From the NCBI RefSeq assembly GCF_019195435.1, contig NZ_CP078069.1, positions 744,001-808,000 of the forward strand: a stretch of DNA of 64,000 nucleotides, given 5' to 3'. The translations under genes were made by a program, and so were the position numbers. Below are positions 53,560 to 62,208 of this stretch, one piece after another. The notes beneath the pieces are model-generated. The model saw only the letters and a list, made by a program, of their open reading frames with translations. It did no database searches and was not told the origin of the DNA. The number at the start of each line of letters is the position of its first letter. Positions within the stretch are counted from its first letter, which is position 1. Origin of the DNA: Comamonas sp. NLF-1-9 (GTDB taxonomy: Bacteria; Pseudomonadota; Gammaproteobacteria; Burkholderiales; Burkholderiaceae_C).

Positions 53560-54606
53560 TTATCCATGCGGATGCCGATGGTGAATGTCCGGGTAATGGG
53601 GATGGCGATGGGTAATCAGCTCATGACGGTGCCAGTGCTCGTGTGGCTCGCGCCCGTCCCAGTCGGGGTCATGGTCATGCTGATGGTGCTCGTCATGCAC
53701 ATGGCGATGGCTGTGCTCCTGCGGCTCGTGCGTGTGCAGGTGCTCATGGCGCTCGGTCAGATGCAGCCAGACGCCCACGGCCATCAGTGCGCACGCGGGC
53801 CAGAACCATGGTGACGGTGTTTCACCCAGAAAGACCAGCGCGGCCGCGGCTCCGACGAACGGGGCGGTGGAGAAATAGGCTCCCGTGCGCGCCGTCCCCA
53901 GACCGCGCAGCGCCAGCACGAACAGCACCAGGCTGACGCCATAGCCGAGCCAGCCAACGACCATGGACTCGGCGACGGTGCCCCAGGCCGGAAGTGCTGC
54001 CCCCACCGATAGCGCCACCGCACAGTTCACCAGCCCGGCCATCAGGCCCTTGGCTCCGGCGACGAACAGGGCGTCCGTGGCCGAGACCTTGCGCGTCAGG
54101 TTGTTGTCGATGGCCCAGCACAGGCAGGCCAGCGCAATGGCCCCGGGGCCAAGCCAGCTCCCGCCTGCGGCTGCACGTTGATCCGGCCAGGACAGGAGCA
54201 TTCCACCGGCGACGATGGCCACCATGCCGGCGACGATACGGCGACCCGCGTTCTCCTTGAACACCAGCCAGGCCAGTACGGCCGTGAGGACGGATTCGAG
54301 GTTGAGCAGCAGCGACGCATCGGACGCGCGGGTGTGCACCAGCCCAAACATCAGTGCGACCGGACCCAGGACGCCGCCGAAGAAGATCGCCCCCAGCAGC
54401 CAGGGCCACTCGCCGCGCCCAAGGCCCGAACTCCTCCAGCCCCGATCGCGCACAAGCCGGATGGCCGCCAGGCCGATGCCGCTGCCCATATACAGCAGCC
54501 CGCCCAGCAGCACCGGCGAAACCTGGCCCACCAGCAGCTTGGCCAGCGGAGTACTGGCGCCAAACAGGGCGGCCGCCAGCAGGGCGTGCAAGGCACTGAT
54601 GTTCAT
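53560..54606 (-). CDS. DMT-superfamily transporter with His-rich tail
   Basis: A 348-residue inner-membrane protein. Ten helices of the EamA/DMT type (STPLAKLLVGQVSPVLLGGL, SDASLLLNLESVLTAVLAWL, GVSLVLFVLALRGLGTARTG) end near residue 285. The last 55 residues are extremely rich in His (ERHEHLHTHEPQEHSHRHVH, HELITHRHPHYPDIHHRHPH), a feature of metal exporters. The substrate is unknown; Ni, Co or Zn are possible. ATG at 54606. It lies alone between the relaxase and its remnant, so it probably entered as a separate insertion. Confidence 0.85.
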   Translation of the reverse strand: MNISALHALLAAALFGASTPLAKLLVGQVSPVLLGGLLYMGSGIGLAAIRLVRDRGWRSSGLGRGEWPWLLGAIFFGGVLGPVALMFGLVHTRASDASLLLNLESVLTAVLAWLVFKENAGRRIVAGMVAIVAGGMLLSWPDQRAAAGGSWLGPGAIALACLCWAIDNNLTRKVSATDALFVAGAKGLMAGLVNCAVALSVGAALPAWGTVAESMVVGWLGYGVSLVLFVLALRGLGTARTGAYFSTAPFVGAAAALVFLGETPSPWFWPACALMAVGVWLHLTERHEHLHTHEPQEHSHRHVHDEHHQHDHDPDWDGREPHEHWHRHELITHRHPHYPDIHHRHPHG

Positions 54607-54773
54607 GGACGGATCATATGGCGTTCCTTTTTCCTTACCACACGCGGCCATGAGTTGCACGGCGGTTTGCTCGATGGCGCAGATGAATTGAGCGATGTTC
54701 CAGCCACCTAACGACCGCGCCAGAACGCACCTCTGAACCTCGCCACGGAACCATACTACGGACGATTGCGCCG

Positions 54774-56771
54774 CTAACTTAAGGACAGCTTTGGATGACG
54801 TCCAATCTCCCAAGACACCCCACTATTGCGCACCGTCGCGGCAAGCTGCTGCCCCAGCCGTTGCTCGATCACCGGCCTCCACGGCACCAAGCTGAAACCG
54901 ATGCCGTCATCGAGCATCGCGTAGCGCCCACTGGCGAGCATGACGCTGCGCCGGTAGATGCCGGCCACACGCTGCCCGTCGGCCACGGGCCGGTACTCCA
55001 GGCCCGTTTCAGCGCCAATGTCCTTGGCGGCCTGCGTCAGCTCCCGGTTGCGCAGCGTGCCCAGCAGGTTGCGCGCCAGGATCACGCGCTGCCCGCGCCG
55101 CTCGGCCAGCCCCTGTTCGGCCAGGAAGTCGGCGCGCTGCTGCACCGCCTGCTTGGCCTCCGCACCAAAGCCCAGGTCGCCCAGGCCCGAGCCGCCACCG
55201 ATCAACTGCTGGTCGAGCCAGGTGGCTCCGATCACGCGCGCCTGCCGCTCGATGGGCAGGTGCGATTTCAGCTCAACGGCCACGCCGCCCAGGCGCCGCG
55301 CGTCGTAGCGGCGGCCCTGCTCGGGCAGGTCGCCCGGCACCTTCCATAGCCCGTCGGCCACGCGCTCCACGATGCCGGCCCGGCGCAGGGCTTCCAGGCG
55401 GCGGACGTGGGCTGCGACAACCTCCTGCGGCTTGCGGCCCGGCACGGCCTGGCCCTGCGCCACAGCTAGGTGATGGTCGGTGCGGTACAGCCCATCGCTC
55501 GCCAGCGCGGCTATGTTCCTGTCGGCCGCGCGCACGTCGGCCGATCCCTTCACCTCCACCACGGCCCCGGTCGGGTAGTTCGCCAGCTCGTCGCGGGCGT
55601 TCAGCGCCACGTAGTGGGCCTTGCCGTCCACGCCGTCGATGACCAGATAGCCGCGGTCGTGCAGCTCGTCGGCCAGCCCCTTCGCGGCCACGCGGCCGAG
55701 GATGGTTCGGCCACTTCCATCGGCATTCTGGCCCGGCTCGAACACCGCCAGCTCGCGCGGCTCGTCGCGCATGGCCCGCTGCATGGTGCGGATGATGTCG
55801 CCACGCTCGCCCAGGGCGCGCAGGGTCTTTTCCGCGTCGGCATGAACGGCCCAGGTGCCCGGCTGCATTTCGTCGGTCAGGCCCAGGCGCTGCAAGCGTT
55901 GCAGCCGGCCGATCAGCAGCAGACGCTGGCGTTGCAGCCGCGGCTCGTTGAGCCGTTCGACATGCACCAGACCATCGTCGCCCAGCTCGCGCTTGAGCGT
56001 GCGATCCAGGCTCGTCCACCGCTCTTGTTCCACCTCGCGCTGCAAGGTCTGCTGGATCTCCAGCTCGGTGCGTGGCCCCAGCCATTCGGTCGCCAGTTCG
56101 GCGGCACGATGGCGGAAGCCATCGGCGATGTAGTCGCCCGCGATGATGAGGTCTTTGCCGGTGTCGTCGCGCCCGCGCACGACGATGTGCGTGTGCGGGT
56201 TGTCGGTGTTCCAGTGGTTCACGGCTACCCAATCGAGGCCTGTTCCCAGGTCGGCCTCCATGCGGCCCATGAGGTGTCGTGTGTAGGTGCGCAGGTCTTC
56301 CAGCTCCGCGCCATCCTCGGGCGAGAGGATGAAGCGGAAATGGTGCCGGTCGTCGGCGCAGCGCTCCTTGAAGGCGTCGAGGTCGGCGGCGTAGGTCTGC
56401 GGCCCGTAGGCTTGGCCCGGCTCGCCGTCGCGGCCCACGCCGTCGCGCTCGATGTAGCGCAGATGCTTGGCGAGCGACTGCGGGCTGGCTTGGCGCTGGT
56501 TGACCAGCAGCGTTTTGATGGTCACGCGCCGCGACATGGGCGTCAGCTTCGCCCCAGCGAAGCGCGCTGCGGTGTGGCCCCGCCCGAGGCGCAAGCCGGG
56601 CCGCTGGCCGGTGCCTCGCGCCGATGCCGGACGGCGCACCGCCGACTTGCCGCTGCTGGCCTTGCCCGCCTGCTTGAGTACCTTGGAAACGAAGCTCTGC
56701 CCCTGACCCTTGCCCCGGTTCTTCGGGGGGCTGGGGCGCACGCGGAAATCGTCGTCGCGGCGGTCGGTCAT
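54774..56771 (-). CDS. traI: Relaxase TraI/VirD2 type with DUF3363 domain
   Basis: A 665-residue relaxase that nicks oriT and stays attached to the transferred strand. A basic N terminus precedes the relaxase domain, with a possible catalytic Tyr in KHLRYIERDG near residue 110 and the metal-binding motif NTDNPHTHIVVRGRD near residue 195. The C-terminal half is the DUF3363 region (HYVALNARDELANYPTGAVV, RAADRNIAALASDG). ATG at 56771 is chosen because upstream residues are the shadow of the GC-rich leader. It is the Tn4371-type relaxase, placed before the copper cargo. Confidence 0.93.
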   Translation of the reverse strand: MTDRRDDDFRVRPSPPKNRGKGQGQSFVSKVLKQAGKASSGKSAVRRPASARGTGQRPGLRLGRGHTAARFAGAKLTPMSRRVTIKTLLVNQRQASPQSLAKHLRYIERDGVGRDGEPGQAYGPQTYAADLDAFKERCADDRHHFRFILSPEDGAELEDLRTYTRHLMGRMEADLGTGLDWVAVNHWNTDNPHTHIVVRGRDDTGKDLIIAGDYIADGFRHRAAELATEWLGPRTELEIQQTLQREVEQERWTSLDRTLKRELGDDGLVHVERLNEPRLQRQRLLLIGRLQRLQRLGLTDEMQPGTWAVHADAEKTLRALGERGDIIRTMQRAMRDEPRELAVFEPGQNADGSGRTILGRVAAKGLADELHDRGYLVIDGVDGKAHYVALNARDELANYPTGAVVEVKGSADVRAADRNIAALASDGLYRTDHHLAVAQGQAVPGRKPQEVVAAHVRRLEALRRAGIVERVADGLWKVPGDLPEQGRRYDARRLGGVAVELKSHLPIERQARVIGATWLDQQLIGGGSGLGDLGFGAEAKQAVQQRADFLAEQGLAERRGQRVILARNLLGTLRNRELTQAAKDIGAETGLEYRPVADGQRVAGIYRRSVMLASGRYAMLDDGIGFSLVPWRPVIEQRLGQQLAATVRNSGVSWEIGRHPKLSLS

Positions 56772-57207
56772 GGCTGCGCTCCCTGAAAGCTGGGGCGTGC
56801 GCCGGCGTGCGAAGCACGCGGGCAGCCCTGTCTTGGCGCGGGCTTCACGCCACAAGCGGCACGGCGGCGAAGCCGCGCCGTGCCGCGCCAACCCCATGTG
56901 CAGACTGGCTTTCGACGCGGCCCCGTGCCGCGTCCTTTTGTCTTGCCTTCCGCCTTTGCCCCTCGCTGGCGCTCCGGGCAGCGGCGGCCCGGCGGCGCTG
57001 CTGCGCGAGCAGCCAGCGCGCCGGCGAACGCGGCGACGGCCATAGGCCGGGCGCGTTCGAGGCAAGACGCCTGCACATGGGAAGGCAGCGCGAAGTGCGG
57101 CGCCCGATATGAAGGATCGGCGATCGCACTGCACGCGCGACGACATGCGGAACGCCACCGGATCGACATGCCTGATAGCACGATGATGCGCAACGAATCG
57201 GCGGCGA
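56772..57207. other. 436-bp non-coding region between traI and traF, oriT candidate
   Basis: No convincing gene. It holds a strong hairpin GCGGCACGGC/GCCGTGCCGC (56856-56865 with 56877-56886, inner GGC-GAA-GCC). A second inverted repeat CCGAT/ATCGG (57104-57120) exposes GATCCTTC on the minus strand, near the YATCCTGY nic consensus of MOBP relaxases. The iteron core CCTGATAGCACGAT recurs at 57171-57184. The position just upstream of the relaxase is where oriT is expected; the nic site is not proven. Confidence 0.45.
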
Positions 57208-57795
57208 TCATGGGCGTTTCTCCAGCCAGACCGGGTGCGCGACGCCGATCACGGCGGACGCGCGCACCGGCCCGAAGTACCGGCCATCGAACGATGCCGG
57301 GTTGGTCACGCTCAACAGGAACAGCTCGCCCGGTTCGAGGCGGCGGCATTGCTGCCAGGACGGCAGCGGTCGGCCCCAGCGGTCGGCGCGTAGCACGGCG
57401 GCCGAAGGCACGCCGTCGATGCGGACGATGCCGCCAGCGATGCACACCTCCTGCGGCGCGACGGCCCCCACGCGCTTGAGCAGCGGCACGCCGGCCGGCA
57501 GGTAGCCGCGTCGCGCGGCCAGCGCGGCGGCATCTGGCGGCAGCGAGGCCAGGACGATGCTGCCTACCGGCAAGGCCGGAGGCAGCGAGTCGGCACGATG
57601 GTCGAGCAGATCGACGCGATACCAGCCGACCGCCACGCTGTCGGACGGGTTGTAGATCAGACGCGGCAGCGGATGCACGAAGGACGCCCAGGCCAGCGCA
57701 GCGAGGCCGCAGGCGGACAGGCCCGCGAGCACGATGCGAGCGCGCAGGTGTGAGCGAGAACGCAGCACGGTGTCGGTGGTAAGCGCGGCGGTCAT
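57208..57795 (-). CDS. traF: Conjugal transfer signal peptidase TraF (S26)
   Basis: A 195-residue membrane protease of the S26 family. One N-terminal helix (IVLAGLSACGLAALAWASFV). The catalytic Ser is probably in YNPSDSVAVGWYRVD and the Lys in PLLKRVGAVAPQ near residue 105, followed by GELFLLSVTNPASFDGRYFG. In IncP systems it trims and cyclises the TrbC pilin. ATG at 57795 overlaps the DUF2840 stop. Confidence 0.92.
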   Translation of the reverse strand: MTAALTTDTVLRSRSHLRARIVLAGLSACGLAALAWASFVHPLPRLIYNPSDSVAVGWYRVDLLDHRADSLPPALPVGSIVLASLPPDAAALAARRGYLPAGVPLLKRVGAVAPQEVCIAGGIVRIDGVPSAAVLRADRWGRPLPSWQQCRRLEPGELFLLSVTNPASFDGRYFGPVRASAVIGVAHPVWLEKRP

Positions 57796-58337
57796 GGCAA
57801 CGCGCTCCCGGCCAGCCAAGCGGCGTGCCGCTCGGCGCTGTAGTCGGGCAACGGCAAGCGCGCAGCGAGCCGATTGCCGAGCGTGCGCCAGTACGCGGGC
57901 GAAGCGTCGGCGGGCGCGATGCCCAGCGCCTCGATGGCGTCGATGCGTTCCAGCACGGCGCGCACTTGTCCGTCGCCTTCAGCGTGCAGCAGCAGGCGTG
58001 CGCCCGGCTGCACGCCGGGGATGCGCTGCGCGCCGTCCAGCGGCGTGCAAGCCTGCATCACCATGAGCTGCCAGCGGATCGTGCCGTAGTCGTTGGACTG
58101 CCAGCGGATGCGGCAGAACACCGCGCCTGGCAGGAACACCGCGCTGCGCCGCCAGCGGTCGAGCTGGTGCGTGCGCGCGGGTTCGCCGAAACGCAGGTAG
58201 AGCTTGAAACGGGCCTCGATGTAGGCCAGCGCCACGCGCGTCAGCGGCGCGTTGGCGGGCTGGCCGGAAGGCGCTACGGGCGCAGCCGTGGCCGCGAAGA
58301 CGGCAGGCGCGGAGACAGGCGAAGCAGATGCGGTCAT
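57792..58337 (-). CDS. DUF2840 protein
   Basis: A 181-residue protein of the DUF2840 family, found between the parA module and traF in Tn4371-type elements. An Ala/Pro-rich N terminus is followed by the conserved core (LTRVALAYIEARFKLYLRFG, WRRSAVFLPGAVFCRIRWQS, YGTIRWQLMVMQACTP). Soluble; the function is unknown. It overlaps both neighbours by 4 bases. Confidence 0.87.
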   Translation of the reverse strand: MTASASPVSAPAVFAATAAPVAPSGQPANAPLTRVALAYIEARFKLYLRFGEPARTHQLDRWRRSAVFLPGAVFCRIRWQSNDYGTIRWQLMVMQACTPLDGAQRIPGVQPGARLLLHAEGDGQVRAVLERIDAIEALGIAPADASPAYWRTLGNRLAARLPLPDYSAERHAAWLAGSALP

Positions 58338-58606
58338 GGTGTGTTCTCCCTGCGGTGTTCTGGAAACTCCCGCTCCAGCAGGCCGCGCAGCAGGTCGGCC
58401 ACGGTCACGCCTTGCGTGAAGGCCGACACCTTGATGCGCGCCCGCATGGCGGGCGTGATGTCGAGCGTGAGGCGAGCCGTGTAGAGGTCGCCCCTGCCCA
58501 GCGCATCGGCATCGCCTTGCCGAATCCACGCCTCGGCGTGTGGATTCGCAGGCGGGCGCGCGCCGATGCCGACGCGCCTTGCGCGAGGTAGTGGCTTCGT
58601 GGTCAT
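58334..58606 (-). CDS. Small partition-associated protein
   Basis: A 90-residue basic protein directly after parA with 4-base overlaps on both sides. Residues 40-75 (YTARLTLDITPAMRARIKVS and VTVADLLRGLLEREFPE) resemble a ribbon-helix-helix DNA-binding fold. It is a plausible ParB-like or centromere-binding partner of ParA, inferred from position and fold only. Confidence 0.78.
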   Translation of the reverse strand: MTTKPLPRARRVGIGARPPANPHAEAWIRQGDADALGRGDLYTARLTLDITPAMRARIKVSAFTQGVTVADLLRGLLEREFPEHRRENTP

Positions 58607-59241
58607 GGCGTCCACCGCAGCAGTTCGTCCACCAGGGCAGTGATTTCCCGCGCGGCGGCGCTGTCTGGTGCCGTCTCGCGTGCAAGCCGGCCAGCGGCCA
58701 CGCTGTCGGCGAACACGATGCGCTGATGCACTTCCGCGCACAGCGCAGGAAGTGGCTGGTCAGCGAGCGCCTGGCGCGCTTCGCGCCCGATCACGGTGGT
58801 ACTGACGCGCCGATTGATGACGAAGGCCGCGCGCAGCGCAGGCCGAAAGACTTGCGCCTCGCGGATCAGTGCGACCATCTCGGCGCTGGCCCACAGGTCA
58901 TACGGGCTGGGCTGCACCGGGATCAGCACGCGCTCGGCCGCCAGCAGCGCGGAGCGCGCCAAGGCGGCGATGCGCGGCGGCCCGTCGATGACGACGTGAT
59001 CGGCGCGGCGTGCCAGCTCCGGGGCTTCCTGATGCAGCGTTTCGCGTGCGAGGCCCACGGCGCTGAAAAGCCGTGGCAAGCCCTGCTGGCTGCGTCGCTG
59101 TGTCCAGTCCAGCGATGAGCCCTGCGGATCGGCGTCCAGCAGCATGACGTGCTGGCCGCGCATCGCCAGCTCGCCGGCGATGTGCGTGGCGAGCGTGGTC
59201 TTGCCCACGCCGCCTTTCTGGTTGAGCAGCGCGACGATCAT
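58603..59241 (-). CDS. parA: ParA-family partition ATPase
   Basis: A 212-residue ATPase with the deviant Walker A KGGVGKTTLATHIAG at the start (MIVALLNQKGG) and VMLLDADPQGSSLDW. It is a short ParA without an N-terminal HTH, as usual for Tn4371 elements. It stabilises the element, probably during its extrachromosomal phase. The iterons lie upstream at 59405. First gene of an overlapping set with the 90-aa gene, DUF2840 and traF. Confidence 0.94.
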   Translation of the reverse strand: MIVALLNQKGGVGKTTLATHIAGELAMRGQHVMLLDADPQGSSLDWTQRRSQQGLPRLFSAVGLARETLHQEAPELARRADHVVIDGPPRIAALARSALLAAERVLIPVQPSPYDLWASAEMVALIREAQVFRPALRAAFVINRRVSTTVIGREARQALADQPLPALCAEVHQRIVFADSVAAGRLARETAPDSAAAREITALVDELLRWTP

Positions 59242-59494
59242 GGCCTAGCCCTCCCTGCTGGAAAGCCCGGCTGTTGCTGCTGCGTTTCGTGCCGCGTGGC
59301 GGTTGTCCACCGTGGCGCGGCGCTTCTACTACCAGTTAGAGGTTTTAAGTTAGGGAAGTTAAGAGAGGCCGAAACCCGCGCCGTTATTGGGTTTGCGGGC
59401 GATCCGTACTCCTGATAGCACGATAGTCGTACTCCCGATAGCACGATACCCCGTACTCCTGATAGCACGATCCCGTCCACCGCTTTTCCCGCAG
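59242..59494. other. Candidate oriV between parA and repA
   Basis: A 253-bp gap with an AT-rich stretch at about 59325-59366, three 20-bp iterons at 59405-59471, and a DnaA-like box TTATCCCCG at 59495-59503 overlapping the repA stop. A 10-bp inverted repeat CCCGTGCCGT/ACGGCACGGG lies at 59500-59521. The iteron, DnaA-like box and AT-rich set is the layout of an iteron-type plasmid origin next to its initiator. Confidence 0.6.
59405..59471 (-). repeat. Three 20-bp iterons upstream of parA
   Basis: Units CGTACTCCTGATAGCACGAT at 59405-59424, CGTACTCCCGATAGCACGAT at 59428-59447 and CGTACTCCTGATAGCACGAT at 59452-59471. They are identical except for one base in the middle unit, with a 23-24 bp period, about two helical turns. 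Regular spacing beside repA marks them as initiator binding sites or parA operators. Confidence 0.85.
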
Positions 59495-60352
59495 TTATCC
59501 CCGTGCCGTGAACGGCACGGGCCGGAAGGTCAGCAGCTCGACCCCATCGCCCGGCATCCGCTCGATGCCCAGGACGTAGCCGGGCAGCGACTGCCGCGCG
59601 ACGAGCGCGCGCAGGTCGTAGGCAAAGTCCGAGAAGCGCGTGGCGCTGCCCGATTTCCGATACAGGTGTCGGAAATCGAACTGCCAGCCGTGTTGCTGCC
59701 GCCCGCCGTGCTTGCGCACCAGCCGGTACAGCCACCGCTCGATGCCACCGGTCAGCCGGAAATATGCTGGGTCGATGGTTAGCACCAGGGCGGCATCCAT
59801 CACCCCTCCAAAGAACCAGTCCGGCAAGATCAGCTCCAGCCCCAAGGGTGTGCCCTTGGCATCGGCCAGTTCCTTCCATTCGTTGATCCACGAAAACCGA
59901 TGCAGGCGCCGCCCGGTCGTCTCGCGGATGGACGTGGCCACCGTGGTCGATTGCAGGCGATCCAGGGCCGCTTTGAGGCGCTGGTAGTCGCGCAGCGACG
60001 TACCGCGCCCGATGAAGCGCAGGATCTCGTAGGGCGTGGCCTGCATCAGCCGCGACGGGCGCAGGCCCGCGTCGCGGGCTTCCACGATCTGCGAGGCCGC
60101 CCAGATCAGGATGTCGGCATCCCAGATCGTGGCGATGCCATGCTCCTGCGTACCTTCCACGCGGATCGTCACATTGCCCGCGCGAAAGTCGATCGGCGCC
60201 GTGCGCCGCGACTTCGCCAGCGAGAAGAACGGAAAGGCCATCAAGTCCTGGCTGTCGCGCGGCGCCATGTCGCCCGGCAAGGCACGGAACAGGTCGAGCT
60301 GTTCGCGTTCTTGCGAAGGCCGCTGCCGGGACGGCAGCGCGGGACTGGACAT
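59495..60352 (-). CDS. repA: Replication initiator RepA-like
   Basis: A 285-residue replication initiator of the type found in Tn4371-family elements (MAFPFFSLAKSRRTAPIDFR, ILIWAASQIVEARDAGLRP, RLKAALDRLQSTTVATSIRE, YFRLTGGIERWLYRLVRKHG). The last two regions fit winged-helix DNA-binding modules. ATG at 60352. It is expected to bind the iterons that lie between it and parA and to allow limited autonomous replication after excision. Confidence 0.88.
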   Translation of the reverse strand: MSSPALPSRQRPSQEREQLDLFRALPGDMAPRDSQDLMAFPFFSLAKSRRTAPIDFRAGNVTIRVEGTQEHGIATIWDADILIWAASQIVEARDAGLRPSRLMQATPYEILRFIGRGTSLRDYQRLKAALDRLQSTTVATSIRETTGRRLHRFSWINEWKELADAKGTPLGLELILPDWFFGGVMDAALVLTIDPAYFRLTGGIERWLYRLVRKHGGRQQHGWQFDFRHLYRKSGSATRFSDFAYDLRALVARQSLPGYVLGIERMPGDGVELLTFRPVPFTARG

Positions 60353-60378
60353 GGCGATGGCCTGGCGCGTGCCAGCGA

Positions 60379-60660
60379 TCAGCGCGCACGGCTGTCCGCC
60401 GCATGGTGCTCGGCGTATTCGGGATCGGAAGTCGTCTCGAAGCTGCGATCCGCAGCCCAAGCATCGAGGTCGGCCACGGCGTACATGACGCGCCGGCCGA
60501 ACTTGCGAAAGCGCGGGCCGCCGCCGATCACGCGCTGCTTTTCCAGCGTGCGCGGCGACAGGCGCAGGTACTCGGCGGCTTCGTCGTTGGTGAGGTAGCG
60601 CTGCGGTTGTGCGGCAGCGGTCGAGACAGTGGCGGCAGGCCGCAAGGGAGCGGGACGCAT
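60379..60660 (-). CDS. AlpA/excisionase-like HTH protein
   Basis: A 93-residue DNA-binding protein. The helix-turn-helix is YLTNDEAAEYLRLSPRTLEK, then PRFRKFGRRVMYAVADLDAW, the pattern of AlpA and Xis-type proteins. ATG at 60660 has GGAGG eight bases upstream; an ATG at 60675 is also in frame. It lies 26 bp before repA, so it may regulate replication or excision. Confidence 0.85.
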   Translation of the reverse strand: MRPAPLRPAATVSTAAAQPQRYLTNDEAAEYLRLSPRTLEKQRVIGGGPRFRKFGRRVMYAVADLDAWAADRSFETTSDPEYAEHHAADSRAR

Positions 60661-60743
60661 GGTGTGAACCTCCATAGCTTTCAAAGCTCCGGCCACACAG
60701 CGCAACCGGATGGAGGCAGTCTCAGAAAACGAAGCTCCGCTGC

Positions 60744-61523
60744 TCAGGGACGTTTTGCATCCCCATCAAAACGTCCCTTCTCAAGCGGCGGCAGTTGTGC
60801 TAAGCGGCGATAGCCGCCGCGCATCAACGCATTGCCCCGGCGCACCAGGCGACGCACGCGGGCACGCAAGTCGCCGTCGGCGTGCCAGTCGGCCGCCACG
60901 GCGTCAGCGCCGAATAGTCCTTCGGCCACGTCGCGCAAGGACGCGCCCGCCAGGGTCGCGTCGAGCGCTTGCAGGGTGTGCAGCTCCAGCATCGCGGCCG
61001 GTGTGGGCCGGGGCCTGGCGATGGCCTGCGTCGCGCTGCGCGCAGGCGCGGGCGCAGCAACGCCGCCGCCACTTCCGCGATTGGCATAGGCCACCGCCAT
61101 GCCGTCTTCAAGGCCCGGCGCCAGCGCGAAGCGCGCGCAATGGCCGGGGCTGCGCGCGATCAGCGCCAGCCCTTTGCCGTCGTGCAGCAGTTGTTTGTGA
61201 CCGGGGATGTGCCAGAACGCGAATACCGCCGCATCGGGCGGCGGATCGGCATCGGGATGGAGTTGCACCACGGCATCGTGGCCGGGAAGCCAGGCCGGAT
61301 GCGCATCGCGCGCATCCAGGGCCGGGTCTTCCAGCAGACGCAAGCCCCAGCGAAGCGCCGCCTGTTGCGCCGCTTGCGGCCGGCGCTGGTGGCGCAGCCA
61401 GTCGAGCCGGTAGTCGGGATGACGGCGCAGGTACTCCCAGGCCAGTGCGAGCGTGTCCAGGCACAAGATGTAGAGGTACGCGGCGGTCGGATACCAGTGC
61501 GCGATATGGTGAGGATTGACCAT
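60744..61523 (-). CDS. DUF2285 domain protein
   Basis: A 259-residue protein of the Tn4371 backbone. The N-terminal region (HWYPTAAYLYILCLDTLALA, WEYLRRHPDYRLDWLRHQRR) is a short regulator-like domain. The DUF2285 domain is at the C terminus (LHTLQALDATLAGASLRDVA, RARVRRLVRRGNALMRGGYR), which resembles a helical DNA-binding end. The function is not established. Upstream of repA and the AlpA-like gene, on the same strand. Confidence 0.85.
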   Translation of the reverse strand: MVNPHHIAHWYPTAAYLYILCLDTLALAWEYLRRHPDYRLDWLRHQRRPQAAQQAALRWGLRLLEDPALDARDAHPAWLPGHDAVVQLHPDADPPPDAAVFAFWHIPGHKQLLHDGKGLALIARSPGHCARFALAPGLEDGMAVAYANRGSGGGVAAPAPARSATQAIARPRPTPAAMLELHTLQALDATLAGASLRDVAEGLFGADAVAADWHADGDLRARVRRLVRRGNALMRGGYRRLAQLPPLEKGRFDGDAKRP

Positions 61524-61860
61524 GACGCAAGCTCCCGTCGAACAGCAGGAACGTCGTCACGGGCGTTCGAACGGAGCTACCGCGTCCACATCAACACATC
61601 ATCCGAACCTGTTTGAGCTGTAACATCAAGTGTCAAGACCGATTGGCTCCGGGTTTTGCGCGATGCGTCCGAATACGACGGCCGCGCAGTCCAAAAACGT
61701 CACGCGGCACGAATCAAGGTGCCGTAACCCGCGCCAAAGATCGTGGCCGTTTCCGTCTCAAATGCCCTGTTCGGTGCAAGAGTACGAATTGAGACCGGGC
61801 AAATCCGAATTCCGACGGAAATAGCCTCAATACGTCCGGCTGCGCCGTCGCGCGATTGGC
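61524..61860. other. 337-bp gap without a gene
   Basis: Between the DUF2285 and DUF2958 genes, both minus. No open frame with coding character was seen. It holds a short inverted repeat CGGCAC/GTGCCG (61705-61724) and probably the DUF2285 promoter. Base composition is less extreme than in neighbouring genes. Confidence 0.5.
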
Positions 61861-62208
61861 TTAATCGACAATGCCGCCGTTCTCCTGGGCCAGCCGGGCA
61901 TATTCCGACAAGGGACGCGCCGCCTGGAAATACCGATCCCGCATCACCGGCAGCTTGCGCGGCCCGACGATGGAGGCCAGGTCAGACAGTTTCACGGTGC
62001 CCAGCTCGGGCATCCCCAGCCCCAGGTCGATCAGGCCGTAGGCCGTATCGCCGTCGGCCGAGTCGAGCGAAGCGAGCAGCCAGGTGAGATGTGCGTCCGG
62101 TGTGAACAGGCGCACCACGGGCAGCGGGTCGATGGCCTGACCGTCAGCACGGGCCTGGCCGTGGGCCAGCAGGCGCTGGCGCTCGTCCTCAGTGATGAGT
62201 GGCTTCAT
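61861..62208 (-). CDS. DUF2958 protein
   Basis: A 115-residue soluble protein of the DUF2958 type (MKPLITEDERQRLLAHGQAR, VVRLFTPDAHLTWLLASLDS, YGLIDLGLGMPELGTVKLSD), frequent in conjugative elements and plasmids. The function is unknown. It is divergent from the XRE regulator across a region full of inverted repeats. Confidence 0.87.
   Translation of the reverse strand: MKPLITEDERQRLLAHGQARADGQAIDPLPVVRLFTPDAHLTWLLASLDSADGDTAYGLIDLGLGMPELGTVKLSDLASIVGPRKLPVMRDRYFQAARPLSEYARLAQENGGIVD

Noticed and set aside
53223..53567. Minus-strand frame opposite the DUF4148 gene as a full gene
   Set aside because: Only its first part resembles the relaxase C terminus; the rest is antisense to the DUF4148 protein. 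Treated as a short remnant instead.
56845..57129. Small minus-strand frame between traI and traF
   Set aside because: Arg/Ala/Ser-rich composition without a ribosome site; overlaps the strong hairpin of the probable oriT.
59405..59471. Iterons considered as a CRISPR fragment
   Set aside because: Spacers of 3-4 bp are far too short, the units sit beside repA and parA, and there are no cas genes.
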